Positions 1 to 6,667 of a DNA stretch of 44,367 nt are shown piece after piece. The stretch comes from Sedimentisphaerales bacterium. GTDB lineage: Bacteria > Planctomycetota > Phycisphaerae > Sedimentisphaerales > Anaerobacaceae. The translations under genes and the position numbers were made by a program. The number at the start of each line of letters is the position of its first letter. Within the stretch, counting starts at the first letter, position 1. Location: the NCBI GenBank assembly GCA_016932095.1, contig JAFGDN010000057.1, positions 1-44,367 of the forward strand, written 5' to 3'. The notes beneath the pieces are model-generated. The model saw only the letters and a program-made list of their open reading frames with translations, was not told the DNA's origin and searched no databases.

Positions 1-366
1 GACGTGTAATTCGAGTGTCGCCTCGAAGCAGTGCCCATCGCCGCCAAGCGTTCCGCCGGCTGTCTCACATTCGCCTGCGGAAAGAGTAAGCGAGCAGGTT
101 GAACATGATGACGGTCCATCACAGCAGACAAAATCTTTGAGAGTTCCGACCATCTCGATGGTAGTCCCGACGGGCAGACCAACGATAATCTTGAAGGGCT
201 CGTCGGGCGTAATATACTTGCAGCCGATCGGCGGCAACGTGGCCGTGCCCGTGCCATTATCCGGTTGAACACATGACTCAGCGGCAAAGGTGGCGGATAA
301 TGCAAGCATAAACAATACCACTACTAACATTAGGACGATTGGTTTGAATTTGGTCAATGTAAACAT
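1..366 (-). CDS. Secreted protein, N-terminal part (runs off left edge)
   Basis: The minus strand is open from an ATG at 366 to the window edge, giving 122 residues. An AAGGAGGAG ribosome site precedes the ATG by about 6 bases. The N-terminus is a classical Sec signal: a short basic stretch (MFTLTKFKP), a hydrophobic core of about 16 residues, and a likely cleavage site after TFA (about residue 29). The mature part is rich in Cys, Gly and Thr, with several Cys residues suited to disulfides in the cell envelope. I do not recognise the family and the C-terminus is missing, so no function is assigned. The signal peptide and strong ribosome site make it a real gene. Confidence 0.7.
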   Translation of the reverse strand, partial: MFTLTKFKPIVLMLVVVLFMLALSATFAAESCVQPDNGTGTATLPPIGCKYITPDEPFKIIVGLPVGTTIEMVGTLKDFVCCDGPSSCSTCSLTLSAGECETAGGTLGGDGHCFEATLELHV

Positions 367-1543
367 AATTCTCCTCCTTATCACTGCTTCCCACACTACT
401 ACGAGTTAGTGCAGAAAGCCGGTTACATTATATACCGTATTATATCATGAATCCGTCGTGATACAAGAGGAAAAAACGACTTCCCATCTGCGGTTCCACA
501 CTCGTCGGCCCAAAACGCACAAACCTATCCATTGGTTTATCCGTCCGCTGAGCGCTGAACGCTGTTTTTGGCTTTCAACTGCTCAACTGCCTGCCCTCGC
601 GTCTCGTTTTGAGAAGCAAAACGGCGGAGGTCGCCTGTCTAATTTCTCGCGAACCTTGTCCTGAGCATGCCTGCCCTTGAATGCCCTAGTCGGGGGTCGA
701 AGGAGCGTTGCAGTAGGCGAACCATTCCGACAAGAAATAAAACAAGTTGTGATGCCTTCATTTTCTTGACCTTGTGGTCTATGAATTCAGCCCTGTATCA
801 ATCTGTGATTTTAGAAAGGTTATTTATCAGTTCGTGTATATCATCTATCGCGTGTATGGCGGCGGCACAGGCGGTGGTAAATGATAGATAATCGATGACT
901 GATTATTGATGATTTGTAATTCGGAAGGCGCGGCGGAAGTTTGGCCGCGTCTTTTTTGTTTTGTCTGCTATTTGCTGGAATCCTGTCATTCATCGTTTTG
1001 CCGAACGTCTTCTCGAAAAGGGCAAGGCCTTCAAAGTTGTTATCACTGCCTGTATGCGAAAACTTCTCGTAATTCTCAACGTTATGATTCGGAATCAGAC
1101 CTTATGGCGTCCCGAAAAAATCTAAAAAAACATTTGATTTCAAACACAGCCGCTTTGTGGCTAAAAAACTTTTCTGCCTGTGGTGGACTCTGTGGCTGAA
1201 TTGAGAAAAATGCGTTTTTTATCGTTTCCAAAACGCTTTTTTGACGTAACCCTATGCCTGATAAAGAGTTAAATTCTGGACTAAAACAGTTGTTTAAAAC
1301 ATTTGTATAAAACAGTTGTTGGGCAAAAACGCGCAAGTATCCAAAACCAAAAATGGGAATTTTGAAAAAATTTTTTACTCCTTTCCCCATAAGGACTTAC
1401 GTCAATTCTCGCACTTCCGAAAATCGGATTTTTCGTCAATATCGCGCAAGTTCGCGCCTATAGGATGGAGAGACCTTGTGTGGGTCCTTCAGGGTTGTTT
1501 TGACAACTGAATAACGAATGTTGAACGAAGGGAGAACTCAGTT
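367..1543. other. Long intergenic region without a convincing gene
   Basis: Short ORFs occur on both strands but none has a ribosome site, normal composition or a recognisable domain. The stretch holds one copy of a 22-base repeat (733-754), a 13-base direct repeat TAAAACAGTTGTT at 1282-1294 and 1308-1320, and AT-rich words near 890-930 (TGATTATTGATGATTTGT) that recur almost unchanged near 18540. No tRNA or clear terminator was found by eye. Confidence 0.5.
733..754 (+). repeat. 22-base direct repeat, copy 1
   Basis: The word starting AGAAATAAAACAAGTTG differs from the copy at 3390-3411 at one base. Both copies are in the same orientation and bracket the HNH-AP2, XRE and ImmA genes. Confidence 0.6.
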
Positions 1544-2206
1544 ATGAAGGTTAACTTCCATATTTCATTCGAGATTCCGAAATTCATCGAGCGGTTCCTC
1601 GTCTGGCTGATTATGACCTGTTATCGCAGATTCTATGGCTGGGATATTCGCGTCATTCCGCTTACACGTTTTAAGTTTGCTATAGTTGACCCCGAAAACT
1701 TCGAAAAATTGAATGTCTTCAAATGGAGCGCCTGTCGTGCCAAACATACCTGGTATGCCACTCGAAATAAGGTTGTAAAAAAAGACGGCACTAACAGGGG
1801 CTGCGTCTGGATGCATCGGGAAATTGCCGCCGCACCGGCAAAGCTGGTCGTTGACCATTTCAATCACAATGGCCTCAATAACAGGAAAGAAAACCTCCGT
1901 ATCGCGACCAAGGCCCAGAACGCCTTCAATTGCAATAAAAGGTCAGGCCGATACACCTCGATATACAAGGGCGTGTCAAAATCGTATAATCGCTGGTATC
2001 CCAGAATCTTCGCTAATGGCAGGCAAATCAACCTCGGCTCCTGCGATACCGAAATCGAGGCCGCACGCGCCTACGACCGCGCCGCCCTCAAATACCACGG
2101 CCAATTCGCTTGTCTGAATTTCCCACGCGAGGACTACATTAACGAAACAGGTCCATCAAATCAAAGCTCGGATAAAAACGAAACTAATAAAGAAGGAGAT
2201 GTTTGA
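1544..2206 (+). CDS. HNH endonuclease with C-terminal AP2 DNA-binding domain
   Basis: This 220-residue protein has the layout of free-standing HNH homing-type endonucleases. An HNH core lies at about residues 88-127, with His91, the Asp104-His105 pair (VVDHFNHNG), Asn112/113 and the ENLRIAT..QN tail. An AP2 fold follows at about 140-193 (YKGVSK...W.PRI, then AARAYDRAA..YHG..A.LNFP). AP2 contacts DNA and HNH cuts it. The ATG follows GAAGGGAG by about 9 bases. Such genes are common in phages and as solitary mobile genes in Planctomycetota. It sits just upstream of a phage-type XRE/ImmA pair. The hydrophobic stretch at residues 10-30 is unusual and is not explained by either domain. Confidence 0.85.
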   Translation: MKVNFHISFEIPKFIERFLVWLIMTCYRRFYGWDIRVIPLTRFKFAIVDPENFEKLNVFKWSACRAKHTWYATRNKVVKKDGTNRGCVWMHREIAAAPAKLVVDHFNHNGLNNRKENLRIATKAQNAFNCNKRSGRYTSIYKGVSKSYNRWYPRIFANGRQINLGSCDTEIEAARAYDRAALKYHGQFACLNFPREDYINETGPSNQSSDKNETNKEGDV

Positions 2207-2279
2207 ATGTATTTATAATGCTTTGTTATTAAAGGAGTTAGAGCAAGATATTGAGATGTTAAAAAAATGTTTCAGGCCA

Positions 2280-2307
2280 TTGACAATTTAATCCGATATG
2301 TTATCAT
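2280..2307 (+). promoter_or_regulatory. Sigma70-type promoter of the XRE-ImmA pair
   Basis: TTGACA (2280-2285), a 16-base spacer and TATCAT (2302-2307). Transcription would start near 2314, about 30 bases before the XRE start codon. Confidence 0.6.
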
Positions 2308-2317
2308 AAATGATAAC
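2300..2317. promoter_or_regulatory. Palindromic operator over the -10 box
   Basis: GTTATCATAAATGATAAC has two perfect 8-base inverted arms around AA and covers the whole -10 box of the promoter ahead of the XRE gene. This is where an autorepressing dimer would block RNA polymerase. The XRE protein encoded 28 bases downstream is the obvious candidate ligand; that assignment is inferred. Confidence 0.6.
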
Positions 2318-2344
2318 AGTGGAGGCAAGGTGAAAGGGTAAATA

Positions 2345-2734
2345 ATGGGCAAGACGAAAGAGACCTTCGGCAAATACCTCAAGCAGTTACGCTTAACAGC
2401 CGGTTACGGGCTTAGGCGTTTTGCGGCTCTGATAGAAATTAAGGCGTCAAACCTCTGTGATATTGAGCACAACCGTCGTGCGATGCCAAAAGAATATGTG
2501 GAGTCGGTTGCTGAGGCGCTGGGCTTGGCTAAGGGCACTCAAGAGTGGGACAAGTTTTTTGATTTGGCTCGCGAGGCGGACTCGTTACCCGCCGACGTTC
2601 AACATGTGATAAGAAGGAATTTTGTGCCGGCCTTGTTGCGCACTATCGACAACGTCCAATTGTCGGACAAAGACATAAAAAAGCTCATCGACGAAATCCA
2701 GGGAAGGAAGCCGCCAAAGAATGCACCCAGGTAA
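2345..2734 (+). CDS. XRE-family HTH transcriptional regulator
   Basis: This 129-residue protein has an N-terminal Cro/C1-type helix-turn-helix at about residues 8-62 (FGKYLKQLR, GLRRFAALIEIKASNLCDIEHNRR, ESVAEALGL). A helical C-terminal tail may serve for dimerisation or partner contact. It overlaps the downstream peptidase gene by 14 bases, so the two are co-transcribed and probably translationally coupled. The pairing of an XRE repressor with an ImmA/IrrE peptidase is the known arrangement in which the peptidase inactivates the repressor, as with ImmR/ImmA of ICEBs1. A palindrome covering its own promoter supports autorepression. No toxin gene is visible next to it. Confidence 0.85.
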   Translation: MGKTKETFGKYLKQLRLTAGYGLRRFAALIEIKASNLCDIEHNRRAMPKEYVESVAEALGLAKGTQEWDKFFDLAREADSLPADVQHVIRRNFVPALLRTIDNVQLSDKDIKKLIDEIQGRKPPKNAPR

Positions 2735-3371
2735 ATACTGTCGCACATATACGGCCAAACAGCTTGAAGCAATCGCCCATGAGCAAATTCAAACCCTGAA
2801 GAAGCAGGGGCTGTTTACCGTTCCTGTTGATATCGAACTCATTGTCGAAAAAATACACGGGATGCAAATTGATGTTCAGCGGGGACTTAAAGAAACACAT
2901 CATATATGGGGCATGATTGGTCATTGTAAGGATACTAATCAGTTCCTCATTCTTATCGATGAAAATCTTTTCGACCTCGATTCTCTCCATCATGTATATC
3001 GTATGACTGTGGCTGAAGAGTTTGCTCACGGGCTCCTTCTTGGCGACGCTATTCGGGCGGTTACAAGCGCCGATGAGCTTCAAAAACACCACGATTGGCA
3101 TACGCATGACAGAAATGCAAAGAGGTTGGCCGCGGCCCTCTTAATGCCCGCAGAAAACGTCTCTAAAGACGCACGGGCTTATTATACCGAGCTTGTTAAT
3201 ATCACGGGCTTTGGGGACCCAAATTCCGTGAAGAAATATCTTGTGAAACAACTGGCCGAGAGATATGACGTTTCTCTGGCAAGTATGAGGTTTCGACTCA
3301 ACGAATGGCCCATCAAAATTTTTGATAAAATCGACCAGGCAATGAAAGACGGCCTGGATTTCCTCGAATAA
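2721..3371 (+). CDS. ImmA/IrrE-family metallopeptidase (motif variant EEFAH)
   Basis: This 216-residue protein belongs to the ImmA/IrrE (former DUF955) family. It has an N-terminal helical part with PVDIELIVEKIHGMQI (about 35-50), a beta region ending FLILID, then RMTVAEEFAHGLLL (94-107), and the family signature RNAKRLAAALLMP (131-143). In most members the zinc motif is HEXXH; here the first His is replaced by Glu (Glu99-Glu100-Phe-Ala-His103). Such Glu variants may still bind metal or may be regulatory, and I cannot tell which. The gene starts inside the XRE gene, so its likely job is control of that repressor by cleavage or binding. Weak Shine-Dalgarno (GGAAGG, about 13 bases upstream) fits translational coupling. 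Confidence 0.85.
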   Translation: MHPGKYCRTYTAKQLEAIAHEQIQTLKKQGLFTVPVDIELIVEKIHGMQIDVQRGLKETHHIWGMIGHCKDTNQFLILIDENLFDLDSLHHVYRMTVAEEFAHGLLLGDAIRAVTSADELQKHHDWHTHDRNAKRLAAALLMPAENVSKDARAYYTELVNITGFGDPNSVKKYLVKQLAERYDVSLASMRFRLNEWPIKIFDKIDQAMKDGLDFLE

Positions 3372-3389
3372 ATGATTATCCCCTCTTTC

Positions 3390-3411
3390 AGAAATAAAAC
3401 AAGTTGCGATG
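3390..3411 (+). repeat. 22-base direct repeat, copy 2
   Basis: Second copy of the repeat seen at 733-754 (one mismatch, same orientation), beginning 18 bases after the ImmA-type gene stop. The pair brackets about 2.6 kb containing HNH-AP2, XRE and ImmA genes. Confidence 0.6.
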
Positions 3412-3427
3412 TTTTGAAGAAACTGTT

Positions 3428-4081
3428 TTATGGTTTACCTTGTCTTTTCGGTGTGTGCTTCTTCAAGTTTTCTACTTTTATCTTTAGGGCAAGAGGTTGT
3501 AATAAATTTTCTACGATGTCAAAAACAAGATTTACGTCCTCTACAGATGGGTCGTGCCCCCTATGTGTTGCTGCATGTCCTGCGTCAAGCGCCGGCTCAA
3601 GGATTTCCCTGTTTTTCTTGCTCAGGTATCCATCCTCGACAAGTTTTTCCAGCTTTCTTTGAAATCCTCCGATGTCTCCAATGGTTGCGCTCATAAAGAG
3701 GTCAACAAGTGCCCTCGTCCCCATAAGTGCTAGACACTTGCTGTTTGCATGAAGAGCGGTGTATATCTCATCAATTAGTGATTGGAAGCCCGCAGGCAAA
3801 TCAAATATCCATTTTGGCATTTGACGGGAAATTGGGGGCGGGAAATAATCCGTTTCATCTACACCATTACCATAAGAGAGCAAATGCCGTCTTAGAGTAA
3901 TTGTTCCACATCCTCGGCATTGTAGCATAGTGTAGGTTACTTGCCAATCGATATCTGTGAGACATTCATCATTACCTATTTCCTCAGATTCATTTACCAC
4001 GCGAGTTGCTATCACCTCATGATTGGTCTGTTGCAAGCATCGGTTGCAATGCACTCGTTCGATTTTGTTTTCTTGTGTCAT
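3428..4081 (-). CDS. DUF4145 domain protein with N-terminal zinc ribbon
   Basis: This 217-residue protein opens with a zinc ribbon: Cys12-x2-Cys15 and Cys55-x2-Cys58 (CNRC and CRGC). A helical domain typical of DUF4145 follows at about residues 100-205 (LIDEIYTALHANSKCLALMGTRALVDL, then GYLSKKNREILEPALDAGHAATHRG...V..VFDIVENLL). DUF4145 proteins are frequent in defence islands and as fused domains in restriction enzymes; their biochemical role is unknown. The ATG follows AGAGGAAAAAC. The gene is oriented opposite to the XRE-ImmA pair and lies beside two other small minus-strand accessory genes. A role in defence is inferred only from the neighbourhood. Confidence 0.8.
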   Translation of the reverse strand: MTQENKIERVHCNRCLQQTNHEVIATRVVNESEEIGNDECLTDIDWQVTYTMLQCRGCGTITLRRHLLSYGNGVDETDYFPPPISRQMPKWIFDLPAGFQSLIDEIYTALHANSKCLALMGTRALVDLFMSATIGDIGGFQRKLEKLVEDGYLSKKNREILEPALDAGHAATHRGHDPSVEDVNLVFDIVENLLQPLALKIKVENLKKHTPKRQGKP

Positions 4082-4184
4082 TGTTTTTCCTCTAATAATA
4101 TGCTCGGTTCAACCGCACTTCGAGGTATATCGCGACGCGTTTTTAAAAAATTACTTTTGACTATTTTAAGTTGTTCCTCCTCCT

Positions 4185-4748
4185 TTATTTGGAAAGAACC
4201 GTATTCATGAAATCTGACTGTCGGTTAACATGCTTTCGATGCATCCGAAATAGGAAGGTGAAAATAAAAATGATAATTAAATATAGAGACCAAAACGACC
4301 ATATATAGTCGATTATCACGCTAAATCCGCACATATTGATGACCATAAGATGAACAGATAAGCTCGTAACGAGAATTGACGAACAGAGATTCCCGCATGC
4401 TTCTTTTATTACGACTAATCTTTCTACATCTTCCTTTTCGTCCATCGTTGCTTTCTTCAGAAAGCTCAAATATCGGACATAGAACTCTAATTGAGTTTCC
4501 GATTTTGGAAAGTAACGAATTAATTTGATGAGTTCTCCGAAGGACTGCATACAGAATCCAAGAACCCATGAAATGCCCAATAAAACAACCACCAGAAAAA
4601 CGTCAACCTTGATGTCCGGGACCAGAAAAAGCTTATTAGCTACGAAGTAATTGGCGCTAATAAACACAAGGCCAGGAATAATTTTCCCAAATAGGTCACG
4701 CAGATAAAACCTGTTATAGATTATGTTTATTATCTCCCGTCCATTCAT
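4185..4748 (-). CDS. Small membrane protein of unknown function
   Basis: This 187-residue protein is predicted to have about four membrane segments: near residues 22-40 (IIPGLVFISANYFVANKLF), 49-67 (VFLVVVLLGISWVLGF), 118-142 and 150-167 (YLIIIFIFTFLF). A charged cytoplasmic loop of about 45 residues lies between segments 2 and 3. The N-terminal FYLRDLFGKIIPG pattern resembles small membrane proteins found in accessory regions, but I cannot name a family. Start ATG at 4748 has AAGGGA about 8 bases upstream. It is AT-rich, has its own copy of the 39-base promoter repeat about 60 bases upstream, and shares that promoter type with the peptidase-like gene 5' of it. Confidence 0.65.
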   Translation of the reverse strand: MNGREIINIIYNRFYLRDLFGKIIPGLVFISANYFVANKLFLVPDIKVDVFLVVVLLGISWVLGFCMQSFGELIKLIRYFPKSETQLEFYVRYLSFLKKATMDEKEDVERLVVIKEACGNLCSSILVTSLSVHLMVINMCGFSVIIDYIWSFWSLYLIIIFIFTFLFRMHRKHVNRQSDFMNTVLSK

Positions 4749-4810
4749 ATTGTAATCCCTTAATATCTGTTCGGCTTTATAATCCCGACTTTGGAGACAA
4801 TCGGTTGATG

Positions 4811-4849
4811 CGCTTTATAACCAATTGCCGTCCTGTTTGTCAAAAGAAA
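4811..4849 (-). promoter_or_regulatory. Promoter repeat, copy A (for the membrane protein gene)
   Basis: Read on the minus strand: TTGACA (4843-4838), 18 bases, TATAAA (4819-4814). The whole 39-base block is repeated at 5408-5446 with two mismatches. Transcription would start near 4807, giving a leader of about 59 bases before the ATG at 4748. Confidence 0.65.
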
Positions 4850-4926
4850 TTATTGTTAAATTCTTCGTTGCGTAATACATTAAAATCGTACTTTGACATC
4901 GGATATCATAAAAGTGTATCACACTA

Positions 4927-5388
4927 TTATTTGCATATCTTTGCTGCTGTTATAATAGCCTCTTGTTCCATAGGTGCTTCGGGATAACCAATTGTCACGC
5001 ACTCATACAAATATTTCTGAAGAAAACTCTGAAAGCCGCCGAGCTGCTCATATTGAGAAGTATGAACGAACTCATGAATAATTATTCCACGATTACCCCA
5101 AAAATCAGAACGTACAAAAATACCGTATCTCAATGCCATTCCTATTGTTAAAGGCGTAATAAGCTGTGTTTCCTCCGCCGCCGCTCGAAGAACAGGATTT
5201 TCCGGTAGAGGAATACTCGAAACTTGTAATAATCTTATCTTCTCTGGATGACAAACTCCTGCATTTTTAGCGTCTATAATTTGCTCAGCCGTTAGTGAAA
5301 CTCCGTTATCGAGAATTATTCGCTCCTGTTCTTCGGCCCATTTACAAGCCATAGGCAGCAATATTTTGAATTGTTCCTGGCTAATCAT
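4927..5388 (-). CDS. Small zinc-metallopeptidase-like protein (HEFVH)
   Basis: This 153-residue protein carries a gluzincin-like zinc site: HEFVH at residues 105-109, followed about 33 residues later by APMEQEA, whose Glu is a plausible third ligand (HEXXH...E). The sequence after HEFVH (TSQYEQLGGFQSFLQKYLYE) resembles peptidase-like domains with HEhvHxxQY motifs found in toxin-associated proteins. I chose the ATG at 5388, which has GGAAGGA about 12 bases upstream, over an ATG 33 bases further upstream that has none and overlaps the promoter. It has no signal peptide, so it is probably cytoplasmic. It is bracketed by two direct copies of a promoter-bearing 39-base repeat. The substrate is unknown. 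Confidence 0.65.
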   Translation of the reverse strand: MISQEQFKILLPMACKWAEEQERIILDNGVSLTAEQIIDAKNAGVCHPEKIRLLQVSSIPLPENPVLRAAAEETQLITPLTIGMALRYGIFVRSDFWGNRGIIIHEFVHTSQYEQLGGFQSFLQKYLYECVTIGYPEAPMEQEAIITAAKICK

Positions 5389-5407
5389 AATTATGTCTTG
5401 TCCTTCC

Positions 5408-5446
5408 CGCTTTATACCCAATTGCCATCCTGTTTGTCAAAAGAAA
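5408..5446 (-). promoter_or_regulatory. Promoter repeat, copy B (for the peptidase-like gene)
   Basis: Read on the minus strand: TTGACA (5440-5435), 18 bases, TATAAA (5416-5411). It is nearly identical (37 of 39) to 4811-4849. The start point would fall near 5404, next to the ribosome site, so the leader would be only about 16 bases. Confidence 0.65.
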
Positions 5447-5533
5447 AACCTTTACCACCAAGGCACGAAATTTTATTTTTGTTATTAAAAAAGCAGTGTT
5501 AATCTGTGTGAATCAGTGTCTAAAAAAATAATT

Positions 5534-5563
5534 CTCTGCGGTCTTCGCGTGCTCTGCGGTGAA
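5534..5563 (+). repeat. CTCTGCGG-type dispersed repeat
   Basis: The block reads CTCTGCGGTCTTCGCG then TGCTCTGCGGTGAA. It belongs to a word family found as interspersed copies in many environmental bacterial genomes; an inverted relative lies at 8114-8141. The flanks (5444-5583) hold further low-complexity words such as AATCTGTGTGAATCAGTGTC. No gene is present between the peptidase-like gene and purM. Confidence 0.5.
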
Positions 5564-5584
5564 TCCTTTTGTGCCTTTTTGCGG

Positions 5585-6658
5585 CTAATCTTTAATAATC
5601 ACGTTTCCGCTGCCGGAGGTTATTCTGCCAATCTTATAGACCTTTTCGCCGTAGCCGGTCAACTTGCCGGCAATCGAGTCGGCGAAGTCCTCGGCCACAA
5701 CTAAAACAAAGCCAATCCCCATATTGAAAACGCGGAACATCTCCTCCTCCTCGACCGGGCCTTTTTCGGCCAGGAATTTGAAAACCGGCGGAACAGGCCA
5801 GCTCGATTTTTTCAAAACGGCGTCGAAGTTTTTCGGAATCACTCGAGTGATATTGCCGGGTAGCCCCGCCCCCGTGATATTGGCCATACCGTGGATGACC
5901 TTTTTGACCTTGTATTGACTAAGCAATCTGATAATCGGCCTGACGTAAATCTTCGTCGGCTCGAGCAGCACGTCACCCAAAATCCGGCCATCAAGCTCAG
6001 GGATATTATCCGTCGCCTGAAAATTGTTCACCTTAAAGCAGATATTGCGCGCCAGCGCATAGCCGTTACTATGCAGGCCCGATGAGGCCAAGCCCAAAAT
6101 GACGTCGCCTTTGCGGACGTTTTTAACGCCGGCGACGATTTTCTTTCGTTCGACGATGCCGACGGCAAAACCCGCCATATCAAAATCATCGGTTTTGTAG
6201 GTGTCGGGCATCTCAGCCGTCTCGCCGCCAATCAGCGCGCAATCGGCGATTCGACAGCCCTTGGCAACGCCTTTGACCATTTCAGCGACGATATACGGGT
6301 CGAGCTTATTAAGCGCTATATAATCGAGGAAAAACAGGGGTTCAGCCCCTAAGACCAGCATATCGTTGACGTTCATCGCGACAAGGTCGATTCCGACGGT
6401 ATCGAAGCGGTTCATAGCCGAGGCCAGCAGCACCTTGCTCCCAACCCCGTCGGTGCAGGCGACCAGCAGGGGATTTTTGTAGTTTCTCTTGAAGAGGCGT
6501 TCATCGTAATCGAGCCGGAACAGCCCCGCAAAGCCGCCTTTTAATGCCATTACGCGAGGGCCGAAGGTGCTGGCCACGTGGGGATAAATCAGGTCTTCCA
6601 TCCTGTCGCTGGCGTCGATATTGACCCCTGATTGAGCGTATGTTATCGGCTTTGCCAT
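5585..6658 (-). CDS. purM: Phosphoribosylformylglycinamidine cyclo-ligase (AIR synthetase)
   Basis: PurM makes aminoimidazole ribotide from FGAM with ATP, the fifth step of de novo purine synthesis, in the cytoplasm. Family marks are SGVNIDASDRMEDLI near the N-terminus, the nucleotide-binding TDGVGSK, DMLVLGAEPLFFLDY, ALIGGETAEMP, GLASSGLHSNGY and ITGAGLPGNI; length (357 residues) is normal. The ATG at 6658 is chosen because AGGA lies 7 bases upstream; an in-frame GTG two codons earlier has no better site. It follows purF by 9 bases, so the two form an operon. The C-terminus ends next to repeat-rich non-coding DNA. Confidence 0.97.
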   Translation of the reverse strand: MAKPITYAQSGVNIDASDRMEDLIYPHVASTFGPRVMALKGGFAGLFRLDYDERLFKRNYKNPLLVACTDGVGSKVLLASAMNRFDTVGIDLVAMNVNDMLVLGAEPLFFLDYIALNKLDPYIVAEMVKGVAKGCRIADCALIGGETAEMPDTYKTDDFDMAGFAVGIVERKKIVAGVKNVRKGDVILGLASSGLHSNGYALARNICFKVNNFQATDNIPELDGRILGDVLLEPTKIYVRPIIRLLSQYKVKKVIHGMANITGAGLPGNITRVIPKNFDAVLKKSSWPVPPVFKFLAEKGPVEEEEMFRVFNMGIGFVLVVAEDFADSIAGKLTGYGEKVYKIGRITSGSGNVIIKD

Positions 6659-6667
6659 TACCACATC

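Noticed and set aside
458-1199. Three successive plus-strand ORFs of 68-97 residues
   Set aside because: No ribosome sites or conserved-looking sequence; they contain intergenic repeat words.
1082-1390. 102-residue minus-strand ORF
   Set aside because: No ribosome site, no domain, phenylalanine/lysine-rich translation of AT-rich DNA, and overlaps ORFs of similar quality on the other strand.
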